The notes under the pieces were generated by a model. That model was given only the letters and a program-made list of their open reading frames with translations. It did not search any database and had not been told where the DNA came from. A stretch of 48,948 bases of DNA from Planctomycetota bacterium (lineage in GTDB: Bacteria > Planctomycetota > Planctomycetia > Pirellulales > PLA5). A program made the position numbers and the translations under genes. The stretch lies in the NCBI GenBank assembly GCA_003576845.1, contig QEVJ01000077.1:1-48948 (forward strand). The letters run 5' to 3'. This document shows, piece by piece, positions 10,293 through 17,746 of this stretch; within the stretch, counting starts at the first letter, position 1, and each line of letters opens with the position of its first letter.

Positions 10293-10497
10293 GAAAGTGC
10301 TCCGGTAACCAGACAAGAGTTCGTGGAACTGGTCGCAAACGACCGGGATATTGTAACTCGCTGCAAACAGTCTATCACCGTCGGCGTCATGGTCGTGTTT
10401 GTTGCCACCGCTGGGGCGAGCAGCTAGCATCGTGACAGCGCAAATAAATCCAACGCCCATTTACCAGGATCCAAGACAACGACGGCGGAGGTTAACG

Positions 10498-13008
10498 ATG
10501 TCCCGAACGAGTACTAATCCACAGATTTCGCAGATGGCCACAGATGTCGAAGCATTCAACTTACGCTCCTCTCTGCGACCTCTGCGAGTCCTCTGCGACC
10601 TCTGCGTTAAAAAACTAACCAAGCTGTTTTTGAGTACGGCCGTGAGGCGCGTTGTACCCGCCGTCATTGCCCTTGGATGCGCGCTGGCCGCCGGAAGTTC
10701 CGCTTTTTCCGCCGAACCGAAGCCGGAACCGCTCGCCGGGACTGAGCCGCTCACGATGGAAGGCGACATCGCATCGCAGCTCGTCGACGGCGTCGACAAG
10801 TTTCTGCTCCGCAAGATCGACGAGTCGGTGGCCAAGCGCGAGCGGCATTGGAAGCGCGATTTCTCGTCGGCCGAGGCATATAACAAGTCGATCGAGCCGA
10901 ACCGCAAACGCCTCGCCGACATCCTCGGCATCCGCGACGCCCGGGTGAAGTTCGACGCCCCGGAACTCGCCGCGACGACGAAGCAATCGGCCCTCGTCGG
11001 CAAAGGCGAGAACTACGAAATCTACGCCATCCGCTGGCCGGTCCTCGAAGACCCCGACCCGAACCGCAGCGACACGATCGTTTACGGCGAGGGACTGCTA
11101 TGCGTGCCGACAGGAGATAGGAAGCCGATCGCGGATGTGATCGCAATTCCCGACGCGGATCAGACGCCGGAGAAAATCGTCGGGTTGAGAGAAGGGCTAC
11201 CTCCGGAGTCACAGTTTGCCCGGCGACTTGCAGAAACTGGTTGTCGCGTGGTGATTCCGACGATCATCAGCCGCGAACTCAACCAACGCAATGGCCGTGC
11301 GACACTTACGAACCGCGAATATTCATATCGCGGCGGCTTCGAAGTGGGCCGCCACTTGGTCGGTTATGAGGTGCAAAAAGTTCTAGGGCTGATCGACTGG
11401 TTGAAGAATGAAGGACGGTACGCGACTCCCGCGGCACCGAGTGTCGGTGTTGTTGGATTTGCTGAAGGCGGGATGCTCGCACTCCTTACAGGTGCGCTCG
11501 ATCCTCGCATCGATTCAGTTTATTGCAGTGGTTCCTTCGGCGCGATAGACACACTTTGGTCGCAGCCAATTGATCGGAATGTTTTCGCACTGCAGCAAGA
11601 GTTTGGCGACGCGGAATTCGCTGCGATGTTCGGGTTTCGCGACTGCCAACTAGAGTGCATTGAGTACCCGAAGTACCGAGTCGTCGGAGAAGGAGGCGCC
11701 CCCGGGCGAGTGGAACGACCTGGAGCGATCAAGCTGCTCACTGAGTTTCGTGAAGCTCGTGCAATCCTGAAAGCTGAATCCATTGGCACGTTAGAGTTCA
11801 ACTACCAAACTTCCGGCAAGGCATTTTCTTCGGAAGAGATCGTGAAGTTTCTCGATACGTTGACAAACAAACCTAAGAATGAAAAGTCACGGTTTTCCGC
11901 GGAACTCTGGCGAGATAAAAAGCCGCCGGAAACTACGGGCAAGGTTCTCGATGACAGGGATCGGCAATCCCGACAGATCGCCGAGATCGATCGGCACACG
12001 CAGCTCGTCCTTCGCGAAAGTCCGTTCGTTCGCAACGAATACATGAAGCGGCTCTACGACGCCGCGAATACGAAGGACCTGGCCGCGTACGAAAAAGTCG
12101 CCGACGAGTATCGCGAGAAGTTTTACAACGACGTAATCGGCCGCTTCGACGATCCGCTGCTGTCGGCGAATCCGCGGACGCGGAAGGCTTACGACAAGGA
12201 GAAGTGGATCGGCTACGAAGTCGTGCTCGACGTGTTCCCCGACGTGATCGCGTACGGTGTGCTGCTCGTGCCGAAGGATTTGAAGCCCGGAGAGCGGCGG
12301 CCCGTCGTCGTTTGTCAGCACGGTCTCGAAGGCCGGCCGCAGGACGTGATCGAAGGCAACAAAGACGCCTATCACGACTTTGCCGCCAAGCTCTGCGAGC
12401 GCGGCTTCATCACGTTCGCTCCGCAAAACTTGTACATCTTTCAAGACCGCTTCCGTTCGCTCCAGCGCAAGGCCAACCCGCTGGGCAAGACGCTGTTCTC
12501 GGTCATCGTGCCGCAGCATCAGCAGATCACCGACTGGCTCAAGACGCTGCCCTTCGTCGACGGCGAGCGGATCGGCTTTTATGGCCTCTCCTACGGCGGC
12601 AAGAGCGCGATGCGGATTCCGCCCTTGGTGAAGAACTATTGCCTTTCGATTTGCTCGGCCGATTTCAACGAATGGGTCGACAAGAACGCCTCGACGCGCA
12701 ACCCGCACAGCTACGTCTGGAGCGGCGAGTACGAAATCTTCGAGTGGGACCTGGCCAACACGTTCAACTACGCCGAGATGGCGGCCCTGATCGCCCCGCG
12801 GCCGTTCATGGTCGAGCGAGGGCATTTCGACGGCGTGGCCAGCGACGAAACGGTGGCCCACGAGTTCGCCAAGGTGCGGCACCACTACGCGGCCCGGCTC
12901 GGCATCGGCGAGCGGTGCGAAATCGAGTGGTTCGTTGGGCCGCACACGATCAACGGCCAGGGGACGTTCAAGTTTTTGCACAAGCATTTGAGGTGGCCGG
13001 AGAAGTAA
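10498..13008 (+). CDS. Secreted tandem alpha/beta hydrolase, first domain apparently inactive
   Basis: An 836-residue protein with two related hydrolase halves. In the N-terminal half the nucleophile elbow reads GFAEGG with Ala322 in place of Ser, so it is probably inactive. In the C-terminal half the elbow is GLSYGG with Ser698, preceded by VVVCQHG (oxyanion region) and followed by candidate Asp (RGHFDG) and His (GPHTING) residues. The C-terminal half resembles acetyl xylan esterase/dienelactone hydrolase-like proteins; the substrate is unknown. ATG 10498 has a strong GGAGGT six bases before it, but the real signal peptide (VRRVVPAVIALGCALAAGSS) starts only near residue 49, after a repeat-derived stretch. 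GTG 10642 is thus an alternative start. Bases about 11100-11960 use codons unlike the flanks. Confidence 0.85.
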   Translation: MSRTSTNPQISQMATDVEAFNLRSSLRPLRVLCDLCVKKLTKLFLSTAVRRVVPAVIALGCALAAGSSAFSAEPKPEPLAGTEPLTMEGDIASQLVDGVDKFLLRKIDESVAKRERHWKRDFSSAEAYNKSIEPNRKRLADILGIRDARVKFDAPELAATTKQSALVGKGENYEIYAIRWPVLEDPDPNRSDTIVYGEGLLCVPTGDRKPIADVIAIPDADQTPEKIVGLREGLPPESQFARRLAETGCRVVIPTIISRELNQRNGRATLTNREYSYRGGFEVGRHLVGYEVQKVLGLIDWLKNEGRYATPAAPSVGVVGFAEGGMLALLTGALDPRIDSVYCSGSFGAIDTLWSQPIDRNVFALQQEFGDAEFAAMFGFRDCQLECIEYPKYRVVGEGGAPGRVERPGAIKLLTEFREARAILKAESIGTLEFNYQTSGKAFSSEEIVKFLDTLTNKPKNEKSRFSAELWRDKKPPETTGKVLDDRDRQSRQIAEIDRHTQLVLRESPFVRNEYMKRLYDAANTKDLAAYEKVADEYREKFYNDVIGRFDDPLLSANPRTRKAYDKEKWIGYEVVLDVFPDVIAYGVLLVPKDLKPGERRPVVVCQHGLEGRPQDVIEGNKDAYHDFAAKLCERGFITFAPQNLYIFQDRFRSLQRKANPLGKTLFSVIVPQHQQITDWLKTLPFVDGERIGFYGLSYGGKSAMRIPPLVKNYCLSICSADFNEWVDKNASTRNPHSYVWSGEYEIFEWDLANTFNYAEMAALIAPRPFMVERGHFDGVASDETVAHEFAKVRHHYAARLGIGERCEIEWFVGPHTINGQGTFKFLHKHLRWPEK
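10519..10613. repeat. Dispersed repeat inside the 5' end of the hydrolase gene
   Basis: The stretch ATCCACAGATTTCGCAGATG is followed by a tandem CTCTGCGACCTCTGCG-type sequence (CTCTGCGACC twice, CTCTGCGAG, CTCTGCGTT). It looks like an intergenic repeat rather than protein-coding sequence, yet it stays in frame between the ribosome binding site/ATG at 10498 and the signal peptide. Confidence 0.6.
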
Positions 13009-13064
13009 GGGTCGGGGATCGGGGATCGGGGATCGGGGCGCAATTCGGGACTCGGGATTTGGGA
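13009..13064. repeat. G-rich dispersed repeat with G-quadruplex pattern
   Basis: Directly after the hydrolase stop codon, GGG and four GGGG runs at 13009-13038 are separated by two- or three-base loops (TC, ATC, ATC, ATC). This fits a G-quadruplex pattern. The rest (ATTCGGGACTCGGGATTTGGG) belongs to the GGATTCGGG family. Unlike most copies I see no C-rich right half here. Confidence 0.7.
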
Positions 13065-13107
13065 AAAAGTGGGCCGTAGGCACCGGGTAGTAAGGCGGTA
13101 AAGCGAG

Positions 13108-13644
13108 ATGGCGACGGATTTGGCGAGCAAGTCCTGTCCGATGTGCTGTATGAGCATTCCCGCGGCGGCGCGGAAGTGTCCGTATTGCCACGCCTTTCAG
13201 ACGCGACTTGCGCAATGCGCTTCCTGGACGCCGCCTGCCGCGGCAATCGCCGTGTTTGCATTGATCTTTGGCGGCTATGCCCTGTTCTTCCTAAACATGC
13301 TCGACCAGGGCGAACCGTTTGCGGAGTTCGAGGATCAGGTCGAGGTCGTTTCGTCGCGTATTGAGTTCGGTAACGGCGAGAGCGGCCCGACGGTGGCGGT
13401 CATCGGCCGCGTGAAGAACTCGAGCGATATCGAGTGGAAGGATTTCGTGTTCCACGTCGAGTTTCAAGACGCCGCCGGAAAGCTTACCGACGCAGGCCAG
13501 GAGCTGAACTACTACGAATCGCTGCCGGCCGGGGAAGAGCTGGCTTTCAAGATCTCGTTGCCGCGGGAGTTCGGTGAGACGGCGTACGCGAAACACGCGG
13601 TGCGTATCGTCTCCGCACGCGACGGCCGGTCGCGATGGTTCTAG
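13108..13644 (+). CDS. Zinc-ribbon membrane protein with FxLYD-like domain
   Basis: A 178-residue protein. Residues 10-27 form a zinc ribbon (CPMC ... CPYC; ligands C10, C13, C24, C27). One membrane segment follows at about 43-63 (PPAAAIAVFALIFGGYALFF). The rest is an extracytoplasmic beta domain with GRVKNSSDIEWKDFVFHVEF, the pattern of FxLYD/DUF3426-type domains that follow zinc ribbons in other bacteria. Function unknown. The spacing to motA (205 bases) makes co-transcription uncertain. Confidence 0.8.
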   Translation: MATDLASKSCPMCCMSIPAAARKCPYCHAFQTRLAQCASWTPPAAAIAVFALIFGGYALFFLNMLDQGEPFAEFEDQVEVVSSRIEFGNGESGPTVAVIGRVKNSSDIEWKDFVFHVEFQDAAGKLTDAGQELNYYESLPAGEELAFKISLPREFGETAYAKHAVRIVSARDGRSRWF

Positions 13645-13849
13645 CGATGCGACGAACAGACCGTGTCTGTGCGCGGCACATCCGACACGACCCCTACGAA
13701 AGCACCCGCCGTGCGTCGCAATTCGGCGACATGGCGCTTGTCCATAAGCTACATACCGTTGGGGACAACTTACCGCGCGCGGACGCCGGTCTGGCGGAAC
13801 GGACCGGTCGTACCCTCGCCCTCGCGCGCGGGAGAGCCAATGGATTAGC

Positions 13850-14710
13850 ATGAACGTCATCGCCGGAAGCGTGATCGTCATCGCGTGCGTCCTGATCGGA
13901 TTTATCGGGTCGGGCGGGGAAGTCGGCGCGCTCATTCACCCGTTCGAGCTCGTGACGATCGGCGGCTGCGCCCTAGGCGCCCTCATCACGATGACCTCGA
14001 AGAAGATCATGGTCGATCTGGTCAAGGGCATGATCGGCGCGATCAAGGGCTCGCCGTTCAACAAGGCGATGTACGGCGAGCTGTTCAAGTGCCTTTACGA
14101 ACTGCTCCGCGTGGGCCGACGCGACGGGCTCATGGCGCTCGAATCGCACGTGTCCAATCCGCACGAGAGCAAGATCTTCCAAAAATATCCGCGGATCGCC
14201 AAGAATCACCACGTGACCGAGTTCATCTGCGGCGCGCTGGCCCCGATCATCGAGGGCACGGCCAAGCCCGATCAGCTCGCGGGACTCCTGGAAACCGAAA
14301 TCAAAGTCATCGGCGAAGAGCACCACGCGCCGCTCGGGGCGCTGCAGAAGACGGCCGACGGTCTGCCGGGTTTCGGGATCGTGGCGGCGGTGCTCGGAAT
14401 CGTGATCACAATGGCGGCGATCGACGGGCCGGTCGAGGAAATCGGCCACAAAGTCGGCGCGGCCCTCGTCGGCACGTTCCTCGGTATTCTGCTGTCGTAC
14501 GGCTTCATCGGGCCGCTCGCCGGCCGGATGGAGATTCTCGGCGAAGAAGAACTCGCGTTCTTTCGCACCGCGGCGTCGGCGGTCATGGGCTTCGTCAACG
14601 ATTTGCCGCCGAAGGTGGCGATCGAACAGTCGCGGCGCGGCGTGACGAGCAACTGCCGGCCCAAGCGCGAAGAATTGGACGCGATGTTCAAAGAAGTCGA
14701 AGCATCGTAG
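13850..14710 (+). CDS. motA: Flagellar motor stator protein MotA
   Basis: A 286-residue inner-membrane protein of the MotA/TolQ/ExbB family. It has paired membrane segments at about 2-22 and 32-49, a cytoplasmic domain (about 60-175) that contacts the rotor, and two more membrane segments at about 177-195 and 205-225, with the signature GLPGFGIVAAVLGIVITM. With MotB it makes the ion channel that powers flagellar rotation. The length is typical. The Shine-Dalgarno sequence is weak. No other flagellar gene is present in this window, so the pair is isolated from the rest of the flagellar set. Confidence 0.95.
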   Translation: MNVIAGSVIVIACVLIGFIGSGGEVGALIHPFELVTIGGCALGALITMTSKKIMVDLVKGMIGAIKGSPFNKAMYGELFKCLYELLRVGRRDGLMALESHVSNPHESKIFQKYPRIAKNHHVTEFICGALAPIIEGTAKPDQLAGLLETEIKVIGEEHHAPLGALQKTADGLPGFGIVAAVLGIVITMAAIDGPVEEIGHKVGAALVGTFLGILLSYGFIGPLAGRMEILGEEELAFFRTAASAVMGFVNDLPPKVAIEQSRRGVTSNCRPKREELDAMFKEVEAS

Positions 14711-14713
14711 GAA

Positions 14714-14797
14714 ATGAAGAATGCAGAATGAAGAATCACCATAGCCGTCGTGCATCGTACATTTTTCATTCTTCATTCTGCATTTTGCATTCTCCGT
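14714..14797. repeat. CATTCTTCATTCTGCATT inverted repeat between motA and motB
   Basis: Perfect 17-base complementary arms at 14720-14736 (AATGCAGAATGAAGAAT) and 14768-14784, with a loop of 31 bases. It is the same AT-rich family as 6876-6958 and splits a gene pair that is otherwise normally tightly linked. Confidence 0.85.
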
Positions 14798-14829
14798 CAA
14801 AACCGTAACTCCGGATGGACGCTTGAGTC

Positions 14830-15690
14830 ATGGCAGGTCACGGCGGCGCTTGGAAAGTGGCTTACGCGGACTTCGTGACCGCGATGATGGCCTTTTTCAT
14901 GGTCATGTGGATCACGGCGCAGAGCAAATCCGTGCGCCAGGCCGTGTCGCAATACTTCAGCGATCCGCACGGCACGGCGAGCAAGCCCTCGGGCGTGTCG
15001 ACGAAGGCGGGCAGCAGCATCTCGTTTCTCCCGTCGAAGCGGGTCGGCGACGCGCCCTTCGTCAAGAACGGAAAAGGCGCGCAGGGACGCGGCGACGGCG
15101 CCGCAGAAGCCGACCTCGAACAGCACGACGACCAAAGCCGGAAACCGACGCGGGCAAATCCCAACTTGTTCATCCTGCACGAAGGCAATCGGGCGCTCAT
15201 CGGCGCGACGGTCCGCTTTACGAACGATTCCACCGAACTCGACGACTGGAGCAAGACGCGGCTCGTCGACATCAGTAAGCTGTTCCTGGGCAAGCCGAAC
15301 CGCATCGAAATCCGCGGACACGCCGTGCGCCGCCCGGCGGGCAACCAAGCGTCGACTTCCGAGATGTGGCGGCTGTGTTATGAGCGGAGCGTGGCGACGA
15401 TGAACTTCCTGATCGAGCAGGGAGTCGAGCCGGAGCGGATTCGGCTCAGTCAGGCCGGCACGTCGGAACCCTACGACGAAGACACCGAATCGGAATGGCA
15501 TCTACAGAATTCGCGGGTCGAGGTGTTCATGCTCGGCGAATATGTGAACGATCCCAAGCCGACGCTGCGGACGCGGGGCGGAACGGTCGAGCCGAACGAG
15601 ACGCAGCGCGACGGCCAGGCGCACGACGAGGGTATTCGTTCGGCCGGACAATCGCTCGTTTCGACGGGCGCGGCCGACGACGACCACTGA
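14830..15690 (+). CDS. motB: Flagellar motor stator protein MotB
   Basis: A 286-residue stator subunit. The N-terminal segment (AWKVAYADFVTAMMAFFMVM) is the single MotB membrane helix, with the ion-binding Asp at D14. Residues about 130-235 form the OmpA-like peptidoglycan-binding domain (IEIRGHAVRRP, RSVATMNFLIEQGV, NSRVEVFML). The linker and the C-terminal tail are hydrophilic and of low complexity. It follows motA after 119 bases that contain a palindrome. The OmpA-like domain would need peptidoglycan, consistent with the wall now known in planctomycetes. Confidence 0.95.
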   Translation: MAGHGGAWKVAYADFVTAMMAFFMVMWITAQSKSVRQAVSQYFSDPHGTASKPSGVSTKAGSSISFLPSKRVGDAPFVKNGKGAQGRGDGAAEADLEQHDDQSRKPTRANPNLFILHEGNRALIGATVRFTNDSTELDDWSKTRLVDISKLFLGKPNRIEIRGHAVRRPAGNQASTSEMWRLCYERSVATMNFLIEQGVEPERIRLSQAGTSEPYDEDTESEWHLQNSRVEVFMLGEYVNDPKPTLRTRGGTVEPNETQRDGQAHDEGIRSAGQSLVSTGAADDDH

Positions 15691-16111
15691 GCGCCGCGAG
15701 AAAGCCACGGGAAGTGCCGTACATAGCGGGCGGAGTACAAGGAACCCTGTTGGATAATGTCTATCGGCTCGCCTACATAACTCGTTTATTCGTAATGGTT
15801 TGCTGACTTTAACGATTGGGCGGTTTCGGCCGGGCGGCTCCGCGACTTTAATTTTTTTCTCTCGCCGTATCTCACGGCGGCGTTTGGGTTTGCAGCGACG
15901 CGCACGCCGGATGTCAAAATAAACTGTTTGCGTGCGGCTCAATCGTTTGCCAGACTCACCTAGTGAGCCGCGACGTGCTCGTGCGCGGCTGGTTTGCGCA
16001 GACCGGAACGCGCCGCAATTTCTCGCGTTGGTACGTCGTATGCGGCAAGTCCACCCTATCGCCGAATTCCAAACACACTCATCGACCCACGGGTAGGTAA
16101 GGAGCAATGCA
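15691..16111. other. Gap after motB, with T-tract
   Basis: 421 bases without a convincing gene. A tract of seven T bases near 15850 follows a GC-rich stretch and two copies of GACTTTAA; it could end the motAB transcript, but no clean stem precedes it. The right end carries AAGGAG (16099-16104), the ribosome binding site of the next gene. Confidence 0.5.
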
Positions 16112-17146
16112 ATGAGTCTCTTCTCGCGCTGGTGTTGTGCTTGCGCAGCGACGTTGTTCGCGGTCGCGCCGATTTCCGCACAGACGGTTCACACGACCCA
16201 TCGGCTCGAATACCACACGGTCCGCTATCCGCAGGAAGTGACGACGTATCGCCTGCAATACGAAACGCACTATCGCAAGGAAACGCGTGTGTCGTACAAG
16301 GAAGTGTGGGAAGACCAGGAACAAGTCCGCCGCTACACGGTGCGCAAACCGGTATATGAAACGGCAGAGCGCGACGAGAACTACGTCACCTACGAACCGC
16401 AGACGACCTATCGCACGGAATACGAAGACCGCGGCCAGTGGGAAGAGCAGCAAGTCTGTCAGCCGGGCGTCGTCGTTAATCGGCCCGTCTATACTCCGCC
16501 AAGTTGGGTGGTTGATCCGATCACCGGGCTGATGTACTTGCAGCCGGGCGGCTACTCGTTCGTCGCCGAGCAGACGCCGGCCCAGATGGTGACGCAGCGG
16601 ACATGGAAGCCGATGGTCGTCGAAGTGCAAAAGCCGCAGACGACCTACGTGCAAAAGGTCGTCACGCGGAAGGTGCCGTATCAGACGCTCAAATACGTCG
16701 ATGAAGTGCGCGAAGAGCGGATGCCGGTGCGCGTGTGCAAGCGCGTGCCCGTGAACGAGACGGTCGACGTGCCGTATCAAGTCGAGAAGGTCGTGCCGGT
16801 GCGCGAAACGCGGTATGCCGAGCGCGTGGAAGCGCGGTGGGTGCCGATTGATGCGTGTACGGGCCAGCCGATCACCACGCAGCGGATCGAGCCGATCGCG
16901 CCCGGGCCGGTGACGACGCAGAAGCCGACGCCCGCCGAAGGCGCCGATGCCAAGAAGAATGGCGAAGAGAGCGTCGTGAGCGACAAGGATAAGCAGCAGG
17001 GCGCGGCGGAGGGCGACAAATCTGCCGCCGACGCCAACAAGAGCGACGCCAACAAGAATCTCGAAAAGCCGGGCCTCAAGCCGGGCGAACAGCCCGAAGA
17101 CATCGGCCACGAAGGCGGGACGAAGGACGGCGCGGGTGAGAAGTAG
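16112..17146 (+). CDS. Secreted tyrosine/valine-repeat surface protein (YTV-like)
   Basis: A 344-residue secreted protein with a signal peptide (cleavage probably after ISAQ). Residues 25-270 are repeated short strands of alternating Tyr, Thr, Val, Arg and Glu (YRLQYETHYRKETRVSYKE; RRYTVRKPVYETAERDENYV; KVVTRKVPYQTLKYVDEV). This is the pattern of planctomycete YTV-type cell-wall proteins. The C-terminal 70 residues are low complexity, rich in Lys, Asp, Ala and Gly. AAGGAG lies seven bases before the ATG. I infer a structural role in the cell envelope. Confidence 0.8.
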   Translation: MSLFSRWCCACAATLFAVAPISAQTVHTTHRLEYHTVRYPQEVTTYRLQYETHYRKETRVSYKEVWEDQEQVRRYTVRKPVYETAERDENYVTYEPQTTYRTEYEDRGQWEEQQVCQPGVVVNRPVYTPPSWVVDPITGLMYLQPGGYSFVAEQTPAQMVTQRTWKPMVVEVQKPQTTYVQKVVTRKVPYQTLKYVDEVREERMPVRVCKRVPVNETVDVPYQVEKVVPVRETRYAERVEARWVPIDACTGQPITTQRIEPIAPGPVTTQKPTPAEGADAKKNGEESVVSDKDKQQGAAEGDKSAADANKSDANKNLEKPGLKPGEQPEDIGHEGGTKDGAGEK

Positions 17147-17175
17147 GATTAGCCGCCGATGGCATCCGAAACATT

Positions 17176-17246
17176 TGTAGGAGGCGAATCCTTTCGCCGA
17201 AGGGCGCCACCAAGCGCTCCGTCGGCGAAAGGATTCGCCTCCTACA
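17176..17246. repeat. Perfect 25-base inverted repeat (TGTAGGAGGCGAATCC type)
   Basis: Arms at 17176-17200 and 17222-17246 are perfect complements of 25 bases with a 21-base loop that can itself pair. It begins TGTAGGA and ends TCCTACA, as does the element at 25209-25317. It lies between two converging genes and may also stop transcription from both sides. Confidence 0.9.
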
Positions 17247-17273
17247 GCTTTTAGAGCGTGCATGAAGCGGAAG

Positions 17274-17480
17274 TCACAGGCACGCAATTAGTACCGCGGT
17301 CGTGCCGAGCAAGAGGCCGAACGTCACAATGCCGATGAGCACCGCGCCGACGCTTCGGCCGGCGCCGACGTCTTCCTGCACGAGGGCGCGGCGTTTTCTT
17401 TCGTTGAACGAGCGCCAGACCGGGTGTTCGCGGCCGTCGTCGTAAAGGTCGGGACCGAATCCGGTGGAGATGGTGGACAT
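17274..17480 (-). CDS. Small membrane protein of unknown function
   Basis: A 68-residue protein with a hydrophilic N-terminal half and one C-terminal membrane helix (SVGAVLIGIVTFGLLLGTTA). AGGA lies nine bases before the ATG. It is downstream of the octaheme cytochrome gene in the same direction, 266 bases away, so a functional link is only a possibility. No family recognised. Confidence 0.6.
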   Translation of the reverse strand: MSTISTGFGPDLYDDGREHPVWRSFNERKRRALVQEDVGAGRSVGAVLIGIVTFGLLLGTTAVLIACL

Positions 17481-17746
17481 GGGCTAATCCTGCGGAGATC
17501 GGGACGATTGGGACGGCGCACGTTGTCGTGTCGTTCGTCGTTACGCAGGCAGTGTGCCAAAGCCGCGGATCGAAGAAGTTTTGCGGCGCGGCATCGACGA
17601 GGCGACCAAGAACCCGCGAGGAACGCGGGCTTCCGTGGCGCCGACACAACCGGGCCGTCACCGTGGACCGCGTGGCGGCTGTGCGAATTCAAGAGCAAAG
17701 GCGCGCGGAGCACGACCTCGCGCGCCCGAGATCGCACAGCGGCCGA

